NCBI GenBank assembly: GCA_903821805.1
Contig: CAIJNA010000062.1
Coordinates: 1-20,414 of the forward strand
DNA: 20,414 nucleotides
Source of the DNA: an uncultured Campylobacterota bacterium
GTDB lineage: Bacteria > Campylobacterota > Campylobacteria > Campylobacterales > Arcobacteraceae
Reading direction: 5' to 3'
Shown here: piece by piece, positions 7,998 through 14,977 of the stretch
Layout of the letters: the number at the start of each line of letters is the position of its first letter
Position numbering within the stretch: the stretch's first letter is position 1
Position numbers and translations under genes: made by a program
Notes under the pieces: model-generated
The model's input: the letters and a program-made list of their open reading frames with translations, nothing else
The model's database searches: none
What the model was told of the DNA's origin: nothing

Positions 7998-8936
7998 ATG
8001 AGAGAATTAAAAATATTAGCAGTCGTTGTATTCTTTTCTGTTTTAACATATTGGGGAGTTGAGCCATTTGCTCATTCTCAAATGCACAAACATGTTGAGG
8101 GTGGAAATTTTGAATACAAAACTATGCCTAAACCAGTTGATGGAAATGTATCTAAAGGTAAAGAACTTGTAACAGCTAATTGTATTGCTTGTCACTCAAT
8201 CACTTCACAAGGTGTAGCTGCTCCAATGGATGCAGTAACTGCGAGTGCAAGTTATGGTGTAAATCCACCTGATTTAAGTAATGCTGGAACAATTTTTGCT
8301 TCAAATTATTTAGCAGCATTTATAGCTGATCCTGCTAAAGCTTCAAACGTTGCACACAAATTCCCTGAAGGTAGTGGAAAAGTTCATCCTATGCCAGCAT
8401 ACGGAATGATGATGCCTGCTGAAGATATTGCAAGTATTGTAAGTTACTTAAAATCAATAGCAAAAAAAGAATTGACTCCAAAAGAAGTATTCGTAGATGC
8501 TTGTGGTAGATGTCATGCTGCTAGATATGATGGAAAAGTACTTGGTGAAAAATGGACACAAATCGGTCAAAAACCAAAATTTAAATATGAAAAAGAGTCT
8601 CTTGCATTTGACATTCAAGTATTAGACTATCAAACAAATTTAAATAAATACATGGGTAAATTACCTCCTGATTTATCAATGATTTTAAGAGCTAGAAGCG
8701 AGAACTTCTTAGAAACTTTCATAGAAAATCCACAAACTCAACTTGCAGGTACTGCAATGCCAGCTGTAGGATTAACTGGAGAAAGTTATGAAAAAGTTGT
8801 ACAACATTTACAAAACATTGGTGATCCAAGCAAACCTGAAAGAGATTCAATGGGTATTTGGTTCTTATTATATTCTGTAATATTTGCTGTATTTGCAATA
8901 TTATGGAAAAGATCAGTTTGGAAAAAATTACACTAA
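7998..8936 (+). CDS. petC: Diheme cytochrome c subunit of the cytochrome bc complex
   Basis: Takes electrons from the Rieske protein and hands them to soluble cytochrome c. The start is the ATG at 7998 (312 residues), preceded by AAGGGG; an upstream in-frame ATG lies inside petB and lacks a ribosome binding site. Two heme c sites are present: CIACH (C62, C65, H66) and CGRCH (C169, C172, H173), with candidate axial methionines in MPAYG and AMPAVG. Hydrophobic segments near 5-22 and about 286-306 anchor both ends, with the heme domains presumably periplasmic. A diheme c4-like subunit instead of a classical cytochrome c1 is typical of Campylobacterota. Confidence 0.95.
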   Translation: MRELKILAVVVFFSVLTYWGVEPFAHSQMHKHVEGGNFEYKTMPKPVDGNVSKGKELVTANCIACHSITSQGVAAPMDAVTASASYGVNPPDLSNAGTIFASNYLAAFIADPAKASNVAHKFPEGSGKVHPMPAYGMMMPAEDIASIVSYLKSIAKKELTPKEVFVDACGRCHAARYDGKVLGEKWTQIGQKPKFKYEKESLAFDIQVLDYQTNLNKYMGKLPPDLSMILRARSENFLETFIENPQTQLAGTAMPAVGLTGESYEKVVQHLQNIGDPSKPERDSMGIWFLLYSVIFAVFAILWKRSVWKKLH

Positions 8937-8949
8937 TTAGTGTAATTTT
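8924..8949. terminator. Perfect 26-bp palindrome over the petC stop codon
   Basis: The sequence 8924-8949 (AAAATTACACTA and its exact reverse complement) equals its own reverse complement and includes the petC TAA at 8934-8936. Its T-run on each strand makes it a possible bidirectional terminator, though it is AT-rich. It may also protect the 3' end of the mRNA. Confidence 0.5.
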
Positions 8950-8973
8950 CTAAACAAAATATATTCAAACTTC

Positions 8974-9008
8974 ATCAGCATCTATTTAAAAATAGGTGCT
9001 GATATTTT
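8974..9008 (+). terminator. Intrinsic terminator of petABC
   Basis: A 13-bp stem (8974-8986 with 8991-9003, one G-U pair) closes a TAAA loop and is followed by ATTTT. This is the stronger of the two hairpins after petC. Between here and the rsmE stop (9107) nothing else is evident except a repeated 9-mer. Confidence 0.75.
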
Positions 9009-9104
9009 AAAAATAAACTCACAAAAAACTTATCTACTACAATCATAAATAAAATAATAACAATAAATAAAGAGATTTAATTTACTATATGTGAAAGATA
9101 TCTA

Positions 9105-9773
9105 CTAGAGTATTTTTGATGCTATATTTATTATGGCGGTTTCACTGCGCATTATTATATTTGAATCAACACCAACAATCTTATTTGGCTTAAATTTGCT
9201 GATCTCATTTTGAGAAAAACCACCTTCACAACCTAAAACAATTGTTTTAATATCATCCATATGATCAGAGATATTATTTTGGCTAAAATTAAACATATAA
9301 CTATCCGGATTTGCTTTGATAAATTCGTCTAGATTTTTTATATAATCAATCTTTATGATATCACTTCTTCCTGATTGGGATGAAGAATTGTGAAGTAATT
9401 TTTCTAATTTTTCAACATTAATTGTTGTATTTCTTTGAGAGTATTCACAATCAATAAAAGTAATTCTGCTAACACCTATTTCATTAAGTGAGGCAATAAC
9501 TTTCTCAATATTCTTGAAGTCAATTTTACACCAACCTATATGAAGCTGTTTTTTTGGTTTTAAAATCTTACTTTCTTTCCCAACCAATCTTAGGGTTGTT
9601 GATCTTTTGTCCAAAAACTCAACTTCATATTCATAAATAAAGTCATCAGTAAGATTTCTAAAAAATATATTTTTATCTTTGTCGTGTCGTCTTACTTTGA
9701 AAAGATAATTATGGAGATCACCATCTATTTTTAAAACATCACTTGATGATTCTTTGTGATAAGTAAACTGCAA
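9105..9773 (-). CDS. rsmE: 16S rRNA m3U1498 methyltransferase RsmE
   Basis: SPOUT-class methyltransferase that methylates N3 of U1498 in 16S rRNA of the assembled small subunit, using SAM. The 222 residues are slightly shorter than the common 240-250. The N-terminal PUA-like part includes HNYLFKVRRHDK, and the C-terminal knot carries LGCEGGFSQNEI (usually GPEGG) and the signature SNIIMRSETA (usually ILRTETA). The gene ends in two consecutive TAG codons. It begins nine bases after the upstream membrane-protein gene on the same strand, so the two form a small operon, convergent with petABC. Confidence 0.94.
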   Translation of the reverse strand: MQFTYHKESSSDVLKIDGDLHNYLFKVRRHDKDKNIFFRNLTDDFIYEYEVEFLDKRSTTLRLVGKESKILKPKKQLHIGWCKIDFKNIEKVIASLNEIGVSRITFIDCEYSQRNTTINVEKLEKLLHNSSSQSGRSDIIKIDYIKNLDEFIKANPDSYMFNFSQNNISDHMDDIKTIVLGCEGGFSQNEISKFKPNKIVGVDSNIIMRSETAIINIASKIL

Positions 9774-9782
9774 AATCTATTC

Positions 9783-10199
9783 TTAAAAAATATTTGCAAT
9801 TATATACATAGCCACTATGGCTAAAATCTGCATTGTGTATATTTTTTTAGCAAATACTCTAAATTCAGCTTGTAATTCAACTTCTGCAAGCTGAATAACT
9901 CTCATTTTCTTATATCTTTTTATTTCACTAATCATTAGAAATAAAGTTGTTGGTACCATAAGCACAACTGTTGGATTTAAATCATGAGTAAATCCAGAAA
10001 GTACTGCTCCCGTGTAGGCAATGATAAAATTAATAGCATGAAAATAAGGCGTAAGTTTTTTTAATCTACTTGCCATAACAAAAAAATTGTCTACTTTTTG
10101 AACTGTATAAAAATTGATAAGAATCACCACTATTAGTGAAAAAATAGCGAAAATATGTGTGAATGTTGATGATGCAATAAGTTGAAATCCAGCTTCCAA
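9783..10199 (-). CDS. Unrecognised small four-helix membrane protein
   Basis: I do not recognise this 138-residue protein. Four hydrophobic segments are visible at about 15-33, 52-70, 76-92 and 121-137. The polar segment 93-120 (KRYKKMR...ELQAEFRVFAKK) is rich in charge and may be cytoplasmic, and the short basic loop SRLKKL is at 44-49. It lacks a signal peptide or any metal or catalytic motif that I can name. The start is a TTG at 10199 with AAAAGG upstream, and no closer ATG exists. It lies in an operon with rsmE and shares a divergent promoter region with moeA. A real gene by frame, composition and spacing; function unknown. Confidence 0.8.
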   Translation of the reverse strand: MEAGFQLIASSTFTHIFAIFSLIVVILINFYTVQKVDNFFVMASRLKKLTPYFHAINFIIAYTGAVLSGFTHDLNPTVVLMVPTTLFLMISEIKRYKKMRVIQLAEVELQAEFRVFAKKIYTMQILAIVAMYIIANIF

Positions 10200-10212
10200 G
10201 AAAGGCCTTTTA

Positions 10213-10218
10213 TATAAT
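10213..10218 (+). promoter_or_regulatory. Probable moeA-moaA-queC promoter, -10 box
   Basis: TATAAT about 42 bases before the moeA TTG start, predicting a leader of about 35 nt. It lies within 13 bases of the opposite-strand -10 box, so the two initially transcribe towards each other. Confidence 0.45.
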
Positions 10219-10225
10219 TTTAGTT

Positions 10226-10231
10226 ATTATA
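10226..10231 (-). promoter_or_regulatory. Probable promoter of the membrane protein-rsmE operon
   Basis: On the minus strand the sequence reads TGGTATAAT, an extended -10 box. A start near 10219 would give a leader of about 20 nt before the TTG at 10199. Confidence 0.55.
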
Positions 10232-10259
10232 CCAAATACAAAATTAGAAAGGCTTACCA

Positions 10260-11477
10260 TTGGCAATCTGTATCAAAGAAGCACTTCGTCTTATAAATTC
10301 AAATATCACAAAATTGTCTTTTGAAATAGTTCCAATAGAAAACAGTATTGGAAAGATAGCTGCAGAAAACATATTTGCAAAATACTCGTTACCTAATTAT
10401 AACAATTCAGCAATGGATGGCTACGGTGTAAAATTAGCAGATGCTGGAAAAGCTACCAAGCTTATTGATACAATTTTAGCTGGTAGTCCAAAAGATACAA
10501 AAATAACTGATGGTGAAGTAATTAGAATAATGACTGGCTCAAGGGTTCCCGATAGTATAGAAGCTGTTGTACCTCAAGAAAATATTACAATTGATGAACA
10601 TGGCAATATTATTCTACCTGCTAAAATCATACAATCGCAACATATTAGGTTTATTGGTGAGGATATAAAAAAAGATGAATTACTACTAAATGACGGAGAT
10701 GAGATAAACTTTGCAACAGTAACATTATTTGCATCACAAGGGATAACTCACATCAAGGTATACAGGAGACCTAAGGTTTCTGTTTTTACAAGTGGAGAGG
10801 AACTTAAACTGCATTATGAGCAAATTGAAGATTTTCAACTTTACAATTCAAATACCCCAACACTTTTAGCACGAGCTAATGAATTAGGCGCTGATGTTGT
10901 CTTTGTTGGAATGGCAAAAGATAATGTAGAATCACTTAAAGAGATGATTGCAAATTCTTTATACAGTGATTTTATTATCACAAGCGGTGGAATAAGTGTT
11001 GGTGAGGCTGATTTTACAAAAGAAGCATTTGAAGCATTCGATATGGAAATCATCTTCAATGGTGTAGATATTAAACCAGGAAAACCTACTTTATTTGGAA
11101 AAATAAACAATACATATATACTAAATCTCCCTGGAAATCCCCTTGCTGCAGCACTTATTTTTGAAGTTTTTGGCAAGATAATTTTACAGCAATTAAGTGG
11201 AAGTAACAATATTCATCATAACTATGTGATGGAAAAACTACCTAATGATTTATCAAACAAAAAAGGTAAGACAACTATTATTCCTGGTTTTTTTGATGGC
11301 GAATATTTTATTGCAGAACCAAAAAGATTACCTGGAATGGTTGGAGTTTTACACAAATGCAATTCTATGATTATTCTAAATAAACATAATGATTTAATAA
11401 AAAAAGAGACTATAGTAAAAGTTTTACCTATTAATTGGAAGTTTTTTAGTAGTATTTTAAAAGATTTTTTCAACTAG
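10260..11477 (+). CDS. moeA: Molybdopterin molybdenumtransferase MoeA
   Basis: Inserts molybdenum into adenylylated molybdopterin, the last general step of molybdenum cofactor synthesis. The 405 residues match the family. PNYNNSAMDGYG at 45-56 is the conserved N-terminal motif; the MPT-binding domain carries TSGGISVGEADF (241-252), IKPGKPTLFG (271-280) and LPGNPLAA (290-297). The start is a TTG at 10260 with AAAGG seven bases upstream; the protein begins near the usual N-terminus, so no ATG start is needed. moaA begins 12 bases after the stop. First gene of a probable three-gene operon with moaA and queC. Confidence 0.96.
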   Translation: MAICIKEALRLINSNITKLSFEIVPIENSIGKIAAENIFAKYSLPNYNNSAMDGYGVKLADAGKATKLIDTILAGSPKDTKITDGEVIRIMTGSRVPDSIEAVVPQENITIDEHGNIILPAKIIQSQHIRFIGEDIKKDELLLNDGDEINFATVTLFASQGITHIKVYRRPKVSVFTSGEELKLHYEQIEDFQLYNSNTPTLLARANELGADVVFVGMAKDNVESLKEMIANSLYSDFIITSGGISVGEADFTKEAFEAFDMEIIFNGVDIKPGKPTLFGKINNTYILNLPGNPLAAALIFEVFGKIILQQLSGSNNIHHNYVMEKLPNDLSNKKGKTTIIPGFFDGEYFIAEPKRLPGMVGVLHKCNSMIILNKHNDLIKKETIVKVLPINWKFFSSILKDFFN

Positions 11478-11489
11478 TTAAGGACAAAA

Positions 11490-12446
11490 ATGTTAATTGA
11501 TGGTCACAATAGAAAAGTAAATTATTTAAGAATATCGGTCACTGAAAGATGTAATTTCAGATGCCAATATTGCATGCCAGAGAAACCATTTTCTTGGGTT
11601 CCTCATGAAAATTTATTAAGCTATGAAGATCTATTCTTATTTGTCAAAGCTTCTATTGATGAGGGTATTACAAAAATTCGATTAACTGGTGGTGAACCAT
11701 TATTAAGAAAGAATCTTCATACGTTTGTAAAAATGATTCATGACTATGCTCCAAGTATAGATCTCGCAATTACAACTAATGCTTTTTTGTTACCACATTA
11801 TGCACAAGACTTAAAAGACGCAGGACTTACAAGATTAAATATTTCACTAGATAGTTTAAAAAAAGAAACGGCTCATTATATTGCAAAAAAAGATGTACTA
11901 GATGAAGTGCTTGCTGGAATCGAGGCAGCCGATAAAGTTGGACTTAAAATAAAAATAAATTGTGTTCCTTTGAAAGATGTCAATGATAGTGAGATGATTG
12001 ATTTACTAGAATTTTGTAGGGATAAAAATTATGAAATAAGATTTATTGAATTTATGGAAAATAGTCATGCTACAGTTAAACAAGGATTAGATTCTAAAGA
12101 GATTCAAGCAATAATTGCACAAAAATACAAATTTACAAAAACTCAAAAAGAAGGCAATAGCCCATCTCAAAGCTATATGCTTGAAGATGGGTATAAATTT
12201 GGAATTATTGAACCACATCTTGATGATTTTTGTAGTGATTGTAATCGTATAAGATTGACAGCTGAGGGATATCTAATACCTTGTCTTTATTTCGAGGATG
12301 CCTTAAGTATTGCCGATGCTATCAAAAAGAAAGATATAAATGAAGCAGTTAATATATTAAAGAATGTACTTAAAAATAAACCCGAAAAGAACAAATGGGG
12401 TGAAGAGAATACAAGTACAAGAGCATTTTATGAAACGGGTGGTTGA
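11490..12446 (+). CDS. moaA: GTP 3',8-cyclase MoaA
   Basis: Radical SAM enzyme that converts GTP to 3',8-cyclo-GTP, the first step of molybdenum cofactor synthesis. The 318 residues have the expected two clusters: the N-terminal SAM cluster at C21, C25, C28 (CNFRCQYC) and the C-terminal GTP-binding cluster at C248, C251, C265 (FCSDCNRIRL...PC). GGEP at 67-70 is the SAM-binding motif. The chain ends in GG, the conserved C-terminal tail. TAAGGA precedes the ATG. It is six bases from queC and 12 from moeA, so the three are probably co-transcribed. Secure. Confidence 0.97.
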   Translation: MLIDGHNRKVNYLRISVTERCNFRCQYCMPEKPFSWVPHENLLSYEDLFLFVKASIDEGITKIRLTGGEPLLRKNLHTFVKMIHDYAPSIDLAITTNAFLLPHYAQDLKDAGLTRLNISLDSLKKETAHYIAKKDVLDEVLAGIEAADKVGLKIKINCVPLKDVNDSEMIDLLEFCRDKNYEIRFIEFMENSHATVKQGLDSKEIQAIIAQKYKFTKTQKEGNSPSQSYMLEDGYKFGIIEPHLDDFCSDCNRIRLTAEGYLIPCLYFEDALSIADAIKKKDINEAVNILKNVLKNKPEKNKWGEENTSTRAFYETGG

Positions 12447-12452
12447 AAATAG

Positions 12453-13130
12453 ATGAGTAATTCAAAAATGAAAGCTGTATGTGTTCTTAGTGGTGGGATG
12501 GATTCTACATTATCGACTTATTTAGCAAAACAAGATGGATATGAAATAATTGCTGTTCATTTTAATTATGGACAAAGAACTGAACACAAAGAACTTGAAT
12601 GTTTTAGAAATATTTGCATTGAACTAAATGTTGAAAATAAATACGAAATTAACATTCCGTTTTTTACACAAATTGGAGCAAGTGCATTAACAGATACATC
12701 AATAGATGTGCCTATTGGAGGGATTGAAGCTGGTGTTCCAATCACGTACGTTCCTTTTAGAAATGGGATATTTTTAAGTATAGCAACAGCAATAGCTGAA
12801 AAACATGGAGCAAATGCTATTTTTATTGGTGTAGTCGAGGAAGACAGCAGCGGATATCCTGATTGTAGTGATACATTTATTAATAAAATGGAAAGCGCTA
12901 TAAATCAAGGAACAAGAGATGAAACGAATATTAAAATTATAACGCCTCTCGTTCATATGACAAAAAGTCAAATTGTTCAAAAATCTATTGAATTATCAGT
13001 TCCTCTTGAAAATACATGGAGTTGTTATAAAAATGAAAAATTAGCATGTGGTGTTTGCGATAGTTGTAGACTAAGACTTAAAGGATTTGAATTAGCAGGA
13101 GAAACTGATAAAATTAATTATGAGTGTTAG
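12453..13130 (+). CDS. queC: 7-cyano-7-deazaguanine synthase QueC
   Basis: ATP-dependent enzyme that turns 7-carboxy-7-deazaguanine into preQ0, a precursor of the queuosine base in GUN-anticodon tRNAs. The 225 residues fit. The PP-loop SGGMDS is at 13-18, and the zinc site is C191, C199, C202 and C205 near the C-terminus. The start at 12453 is six bases after moaA, with a GGTGG element near the moaA stop; the ATG at 12468 (MKAVCVLSGG) is an alternative start. No strong terminator follows: only a 6-bp hairpin (13131-13147) is visible. Downstream is a convergent tRNA-Asn, itself a queuosine substrate. Confidence 0.96.
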   Translation: MSNSKMKAVCVLSGGMDSTLSTYLAKQDGYEIIAVHFNYGQRTEHKELECFRNICIELNVENKYEINIPFFTQIGASALTDTSIDVPIGGIEAGVPITYVPFRNGIFLSIATAIAEKHGANAIFIGVVEEDSSGYPDCSDTFINKMESAINQGTRDETNIKIITPLVHMTKSQIVQKSIELSVPLENTWSCYKNEKLACGVCDSCRLRLKGFELAGETDKINYEC

Positions 13131-13222
13131 GAATTAGTTCTTAATTCTTATGATTACTTAGTAAGAAGTTATTTGATTTTTAATTAAAATTTTGAGTGAT
13201 TAATTTATATTATAATTTTGAA

Positions 13223-13297
13223 TGGCTCCGGATGCTGGGTTCGAACCAGCGACCAAATGATTAACAGTCATCTACTCTACCGCTGAGCTAATCCGGA
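13223..13297 (-). tRNA. tRNA-Asn (anticodon GTT)
   Basis: A complete cloverleaf can be drawn on the minus strand: acceptor TCCGGAT with ATCCGGA, D arm GCTC/GAGT, anticodon stem GATGA/TCATT with loop CTGTTAA, T arm GCTGG-TTCGAAC-CCAGC, discriminator G and an encoded CCA (13223-13225). The anticodon GTT (plus-strand bases 13263-13265) specifies asparagine. Between it and its -10 box lies a hairpin AAAAGC/GCTTTT (13305-13321) at the likely 5' end of the precursor. The tRNA faces queC end to end. Confidence 0.97.
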
Positions 13298-13330
13298 ACA
13301 TTTAAAAAGCGATTTGCTTTTGTGGGTAGA

Positions 13331-13336
13331 ATTATA
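13331..13336 (-). promoter_or_regulatory. Probable tRNA-Asn promoter, -10 box
   Basis: TATAAT on the minus strand, 33 bases upstream of the mature tRNA 5' end, embedded in an AT-only stretch. It would start transcription near 13324 and leave a leader of about 26 nt to be removed by RNase P. Confidence 0.55.
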
Positions 13337-13392
13337 TATAAAAAAACTTTTATATAACTTAAATTATTAGTAAATTTTCAATCTTATTATCA

Positions 13393-13494
13393 TTAGATTT
13401 TTTCGGCTTTTAGAACTTCAAATTGGGGATCTACAAAATAAAACGCAAGATAAATCACAATGCATTTATCTCTAGCTTTAACTTTTAACGTAAT
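13393..13494 (-). other. Possible remnant or very small coding stretch
   Basis: In the gap between the tRNA and the next gene, the minus strand is open for 33 codons between two TAA stops. The translation ends in a protein-like run, AFYFVDPQFEVLKAEKI. There is no convincing start codon with a ribosome binding site. An ATG in another frame just upstream (MDLRVNYVK) would join only through a frameshift. It may be the tail of a decayed gene or chance. Confidence 0.2.
13448..13471. repeat. Inverted repeat upstream of the thioredoxin-fold gene
   Basis: AGATAAAT (13448-13455) and ATTTATCT (13464-13471) form perfect 8-bp arms around an 8-bp spacer, about 64 bases upstream of the likely -10 box at 13535. 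The form suits a dimeric regulator site, but no regulator can be named. It also overlaps the possible remnant reading frame. Confidence 0.4.
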
Positions 13495-13534
13495 TTACAC
13501 GTAAGTCCATTGGCTTTGTTTTATTTTTTCTTGC

Positions 13535-13540
13535 TAGAAT
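13535..13540 (+). promoter_or_regulatory. Probable promoter of the thioredoxin-fold gene
   Basis: TGCTAGAAT, an extended -10 element (TAGAAT at 13535-13540), preceded by a T-rich tract. This matches the usual Campylobacterota promoter form. It lies 46 bases before the ATG at 13586. Confidence 0.5.
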
Positions 13541-13585
13541 AAAAAATCTGTGAAAAGATAAATTTAAAAAAATTAGGAATGTAAA

Positions 13586-14539
13586 ATGCTTAAATCAATT
13601 AAATTCACAACAATTACGTTGTCTTTAATAATATTATCATTATCTTTAAATGCCAAAGATGCAAATATTGTAACTAATTCAACAATAGATTTGGATAAGA
13701 AAATTTTGGACTATAATAAAAAAATGATGGATTTTAATCCTAACTTTAAATTACTAAACCAAAAAATAATCAAGAAAGAAAAATTAGGAGCTGATAAAAA
13801 TTGGTTTGCTTACACACTAGATTTGGAGATCACAGAAATAGCATCTAAAAAAGAGATTAAAACACCATATTTCTTATTTTCAAATGGTGAATACTTCACA
13901 ACTACGATGATTAATTTAAATACAAATGAAAGATATGGTGATGCTTTTATTAAGTCGCTTCAAGACAAACAACAGTCTACTCAGCAACAAATAAGATCGG
14001 ATTTTGAAAATAAATTTGTACTCAATAAAGACTACTATACAAAAGAAAGATTTATAGCTGGAAATCCTGATGCTAAAATTCAAGTAGCAATTTTTAGCGA
14101 TCCATTGTGTGTGTATTGTATCAAGACTGTACCAATGATTATTGAAGAGGTTGCTAAACGAAATGATATAGCACTTTATTATTTTAACTTTCCTTTGGAT
14201 TCTATACACCCTACTAGTCAGATTATTATCAAAGCAATTGAAGCATCAAAAAAACTTGGTATTAAGGACCCTGAACTAAAAATATACAAAGCAAATTTGG
14301 AGAATTTTTATGATGTTTACAAAACGAAAGATTCTCAAACAGCACTTTACACTGTAAATAAAATCTTGGATACCAAACTTACTTTAACAGATTTAGATGC
14401 AAAAGATATCAAAAATAGAATTGATGCTGATATAAAAATTGGAGTAGAGTCAGATATTCAAGGAACGCCATCTATCCTGTTTAATGGTAGTTATGTCAAT
14501 GCTAGAGAGAAACTTCTTGATATAATAAAGAAAAAATAG
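13586..14539 (+). CDS. Secreted thioredoxin-fold protein (DsbC/DsbG-like)
   Basis: Probable periplasmic thiol-disulfide oxidoreductase or isomerase, 317 residues. A signal peptide is clear: basic MLKSIK, a hydrophobic core to about 21, then LNAK as a likely cleavage region. The redox motif CVYC is at 175-178 within IFSDPLCVYCIK, and the cis-proline loop GTPS is at 293-296, so the thioredoxin domain spans about 160-317 with a helical insert between. Residues about 25-150 form a separate N-terminal part that could mediate dimerisation, as in DsbC, but I do not recognise its sequence. CVYC resembles the isomerase motifs CGYC and CPYC. Substrates are unknown. Confidence 0.8.
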   Translation: MLKSIKFTTITLSLIILSLSLNAKDANIVTNSTIDLDKKILDYNKKMMDFNPNFKLLNQKIIKKEKLGADKNWFAYTLDLEITEIASKKEIKTPYFLFSNGEYFTTTMINLNTNERYGDAFIKSLQDKQQSTQQQIRSDFENKFVLNKDYYTKERFIAGNPDAKIQVAIFSDPLCVYCIKTVPMIIEEVAKRNDIALYYFNFPLDSIHPTSQIIIKAIEASKKLGIKDPELKIYKANLENFYDVYKTKDSQTALYTVNKILDTKLTLTDLDAKDIKNRIDADIKIGVESDIQGTPSILFNGSYVNAREKLLDIIKKK

Positions 14540-14563
14540 TATCACACTAAAATATTAAAAAAT

Positions 14564-14587
14564 AAAGCAACATAAAATAGCTTTTTT
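14564..14587 (+). terminator. Weak terminator-like hairpin after the thioredoxin-fold gene
   Basis: AAAGC (14564-14568) pairs with GCTTT (14580-14584) and runs into further T residues. The stem is only five base pairs with an 11-base loop, so the call is tentative. Confidence 0.3.
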
Positions 14588-14623
14588 AGTAACATTGACA
14601 TAACAAAATATGGGATACAAAAT

Positions 14624-14977
14624 ATGATTGGTATAGACGTAACAGTAATTAGTCGTATGGAAAAGCTATATGGCAAATGGGGCGAAAAAGGCTTATTAAA
14701 ATTTTTATCAAAAAAAGAAATTTTATTAGTATCAAAACCAAGCAGTTATGCTGGATTTTGGGCTGCAAAAGAAGCTGCTAGTAAGGCTATAGGAACAGGG
14801 ATTGGTCAGGATTGTAGTTTTAAAGATATTAAAATCTACAAACTTCCATCTGGTCAGCCAACCATAAAATACAAAAAACATATCAGAAAACAATTTGGCA
14901 TAAAATCATCTCATTTAAGTATAACTCACGATGGCGACTTGGCAATTGCTGTTGTCGTAAATAGGCTAAAAAAATGA
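14624..14977 (+). CDS. acpS: Holo-[acyl-carrier-protein] synthase
   Basis: Transfers 4'-phosphopantetheine from coenzyme A to the serine of acyl carrier protein, activating it for fatty acid synthesis. The 117 residues are typical of the small trimeric AcpS. GIDVT at 3-7 supplies the first Mg ligand (D5), and GFWAAKEAASKAIGTGI at about 44-60 holds the second (E50). SITHDGDLAIAV near the C-terminus is the conserved third block. The ATG at 14624 begins exactly at the family N-terminus. The stop codon overlaps the next start in ATGA, coupling it to the ABC permease. Confidence 0.95.
   Translation: MIGIDVTVISRMEKLYGKWGEKGLLKFLSKKEILLVSKPSSYAGFWAAKEAASKAIGTGIGQDCSFKDIKIYKLPSGQPTIKYKKHIRKQFGIKSSHLSITHDGDLAIAVVVNRLKK

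Noticed and set aside
7804..8067. Minus-strand open frame of 87 codons across the petB-petC junction
   Set aside because: Antisense to two clear genes, with low-complexity composition; a shadow of the coding strand. The same applies to the other antisense frames, for example 1454-1825, 10841-11209 and 11222-11473.
14595..14623. TTGACA, a consensus -35 box before acpS
   Set aside because: The best -10 candidates at a normal distance would start transcription at or inside the acpS start, and the AcpS N-terminus is already complete at 14624. Probably chance.
14610..14627. Five-codon frame ending in ATGA over the acpS start
   Set aside because: Could couple translation, but it is too short to distinguish from chance and has no ribosome binding site of its own.
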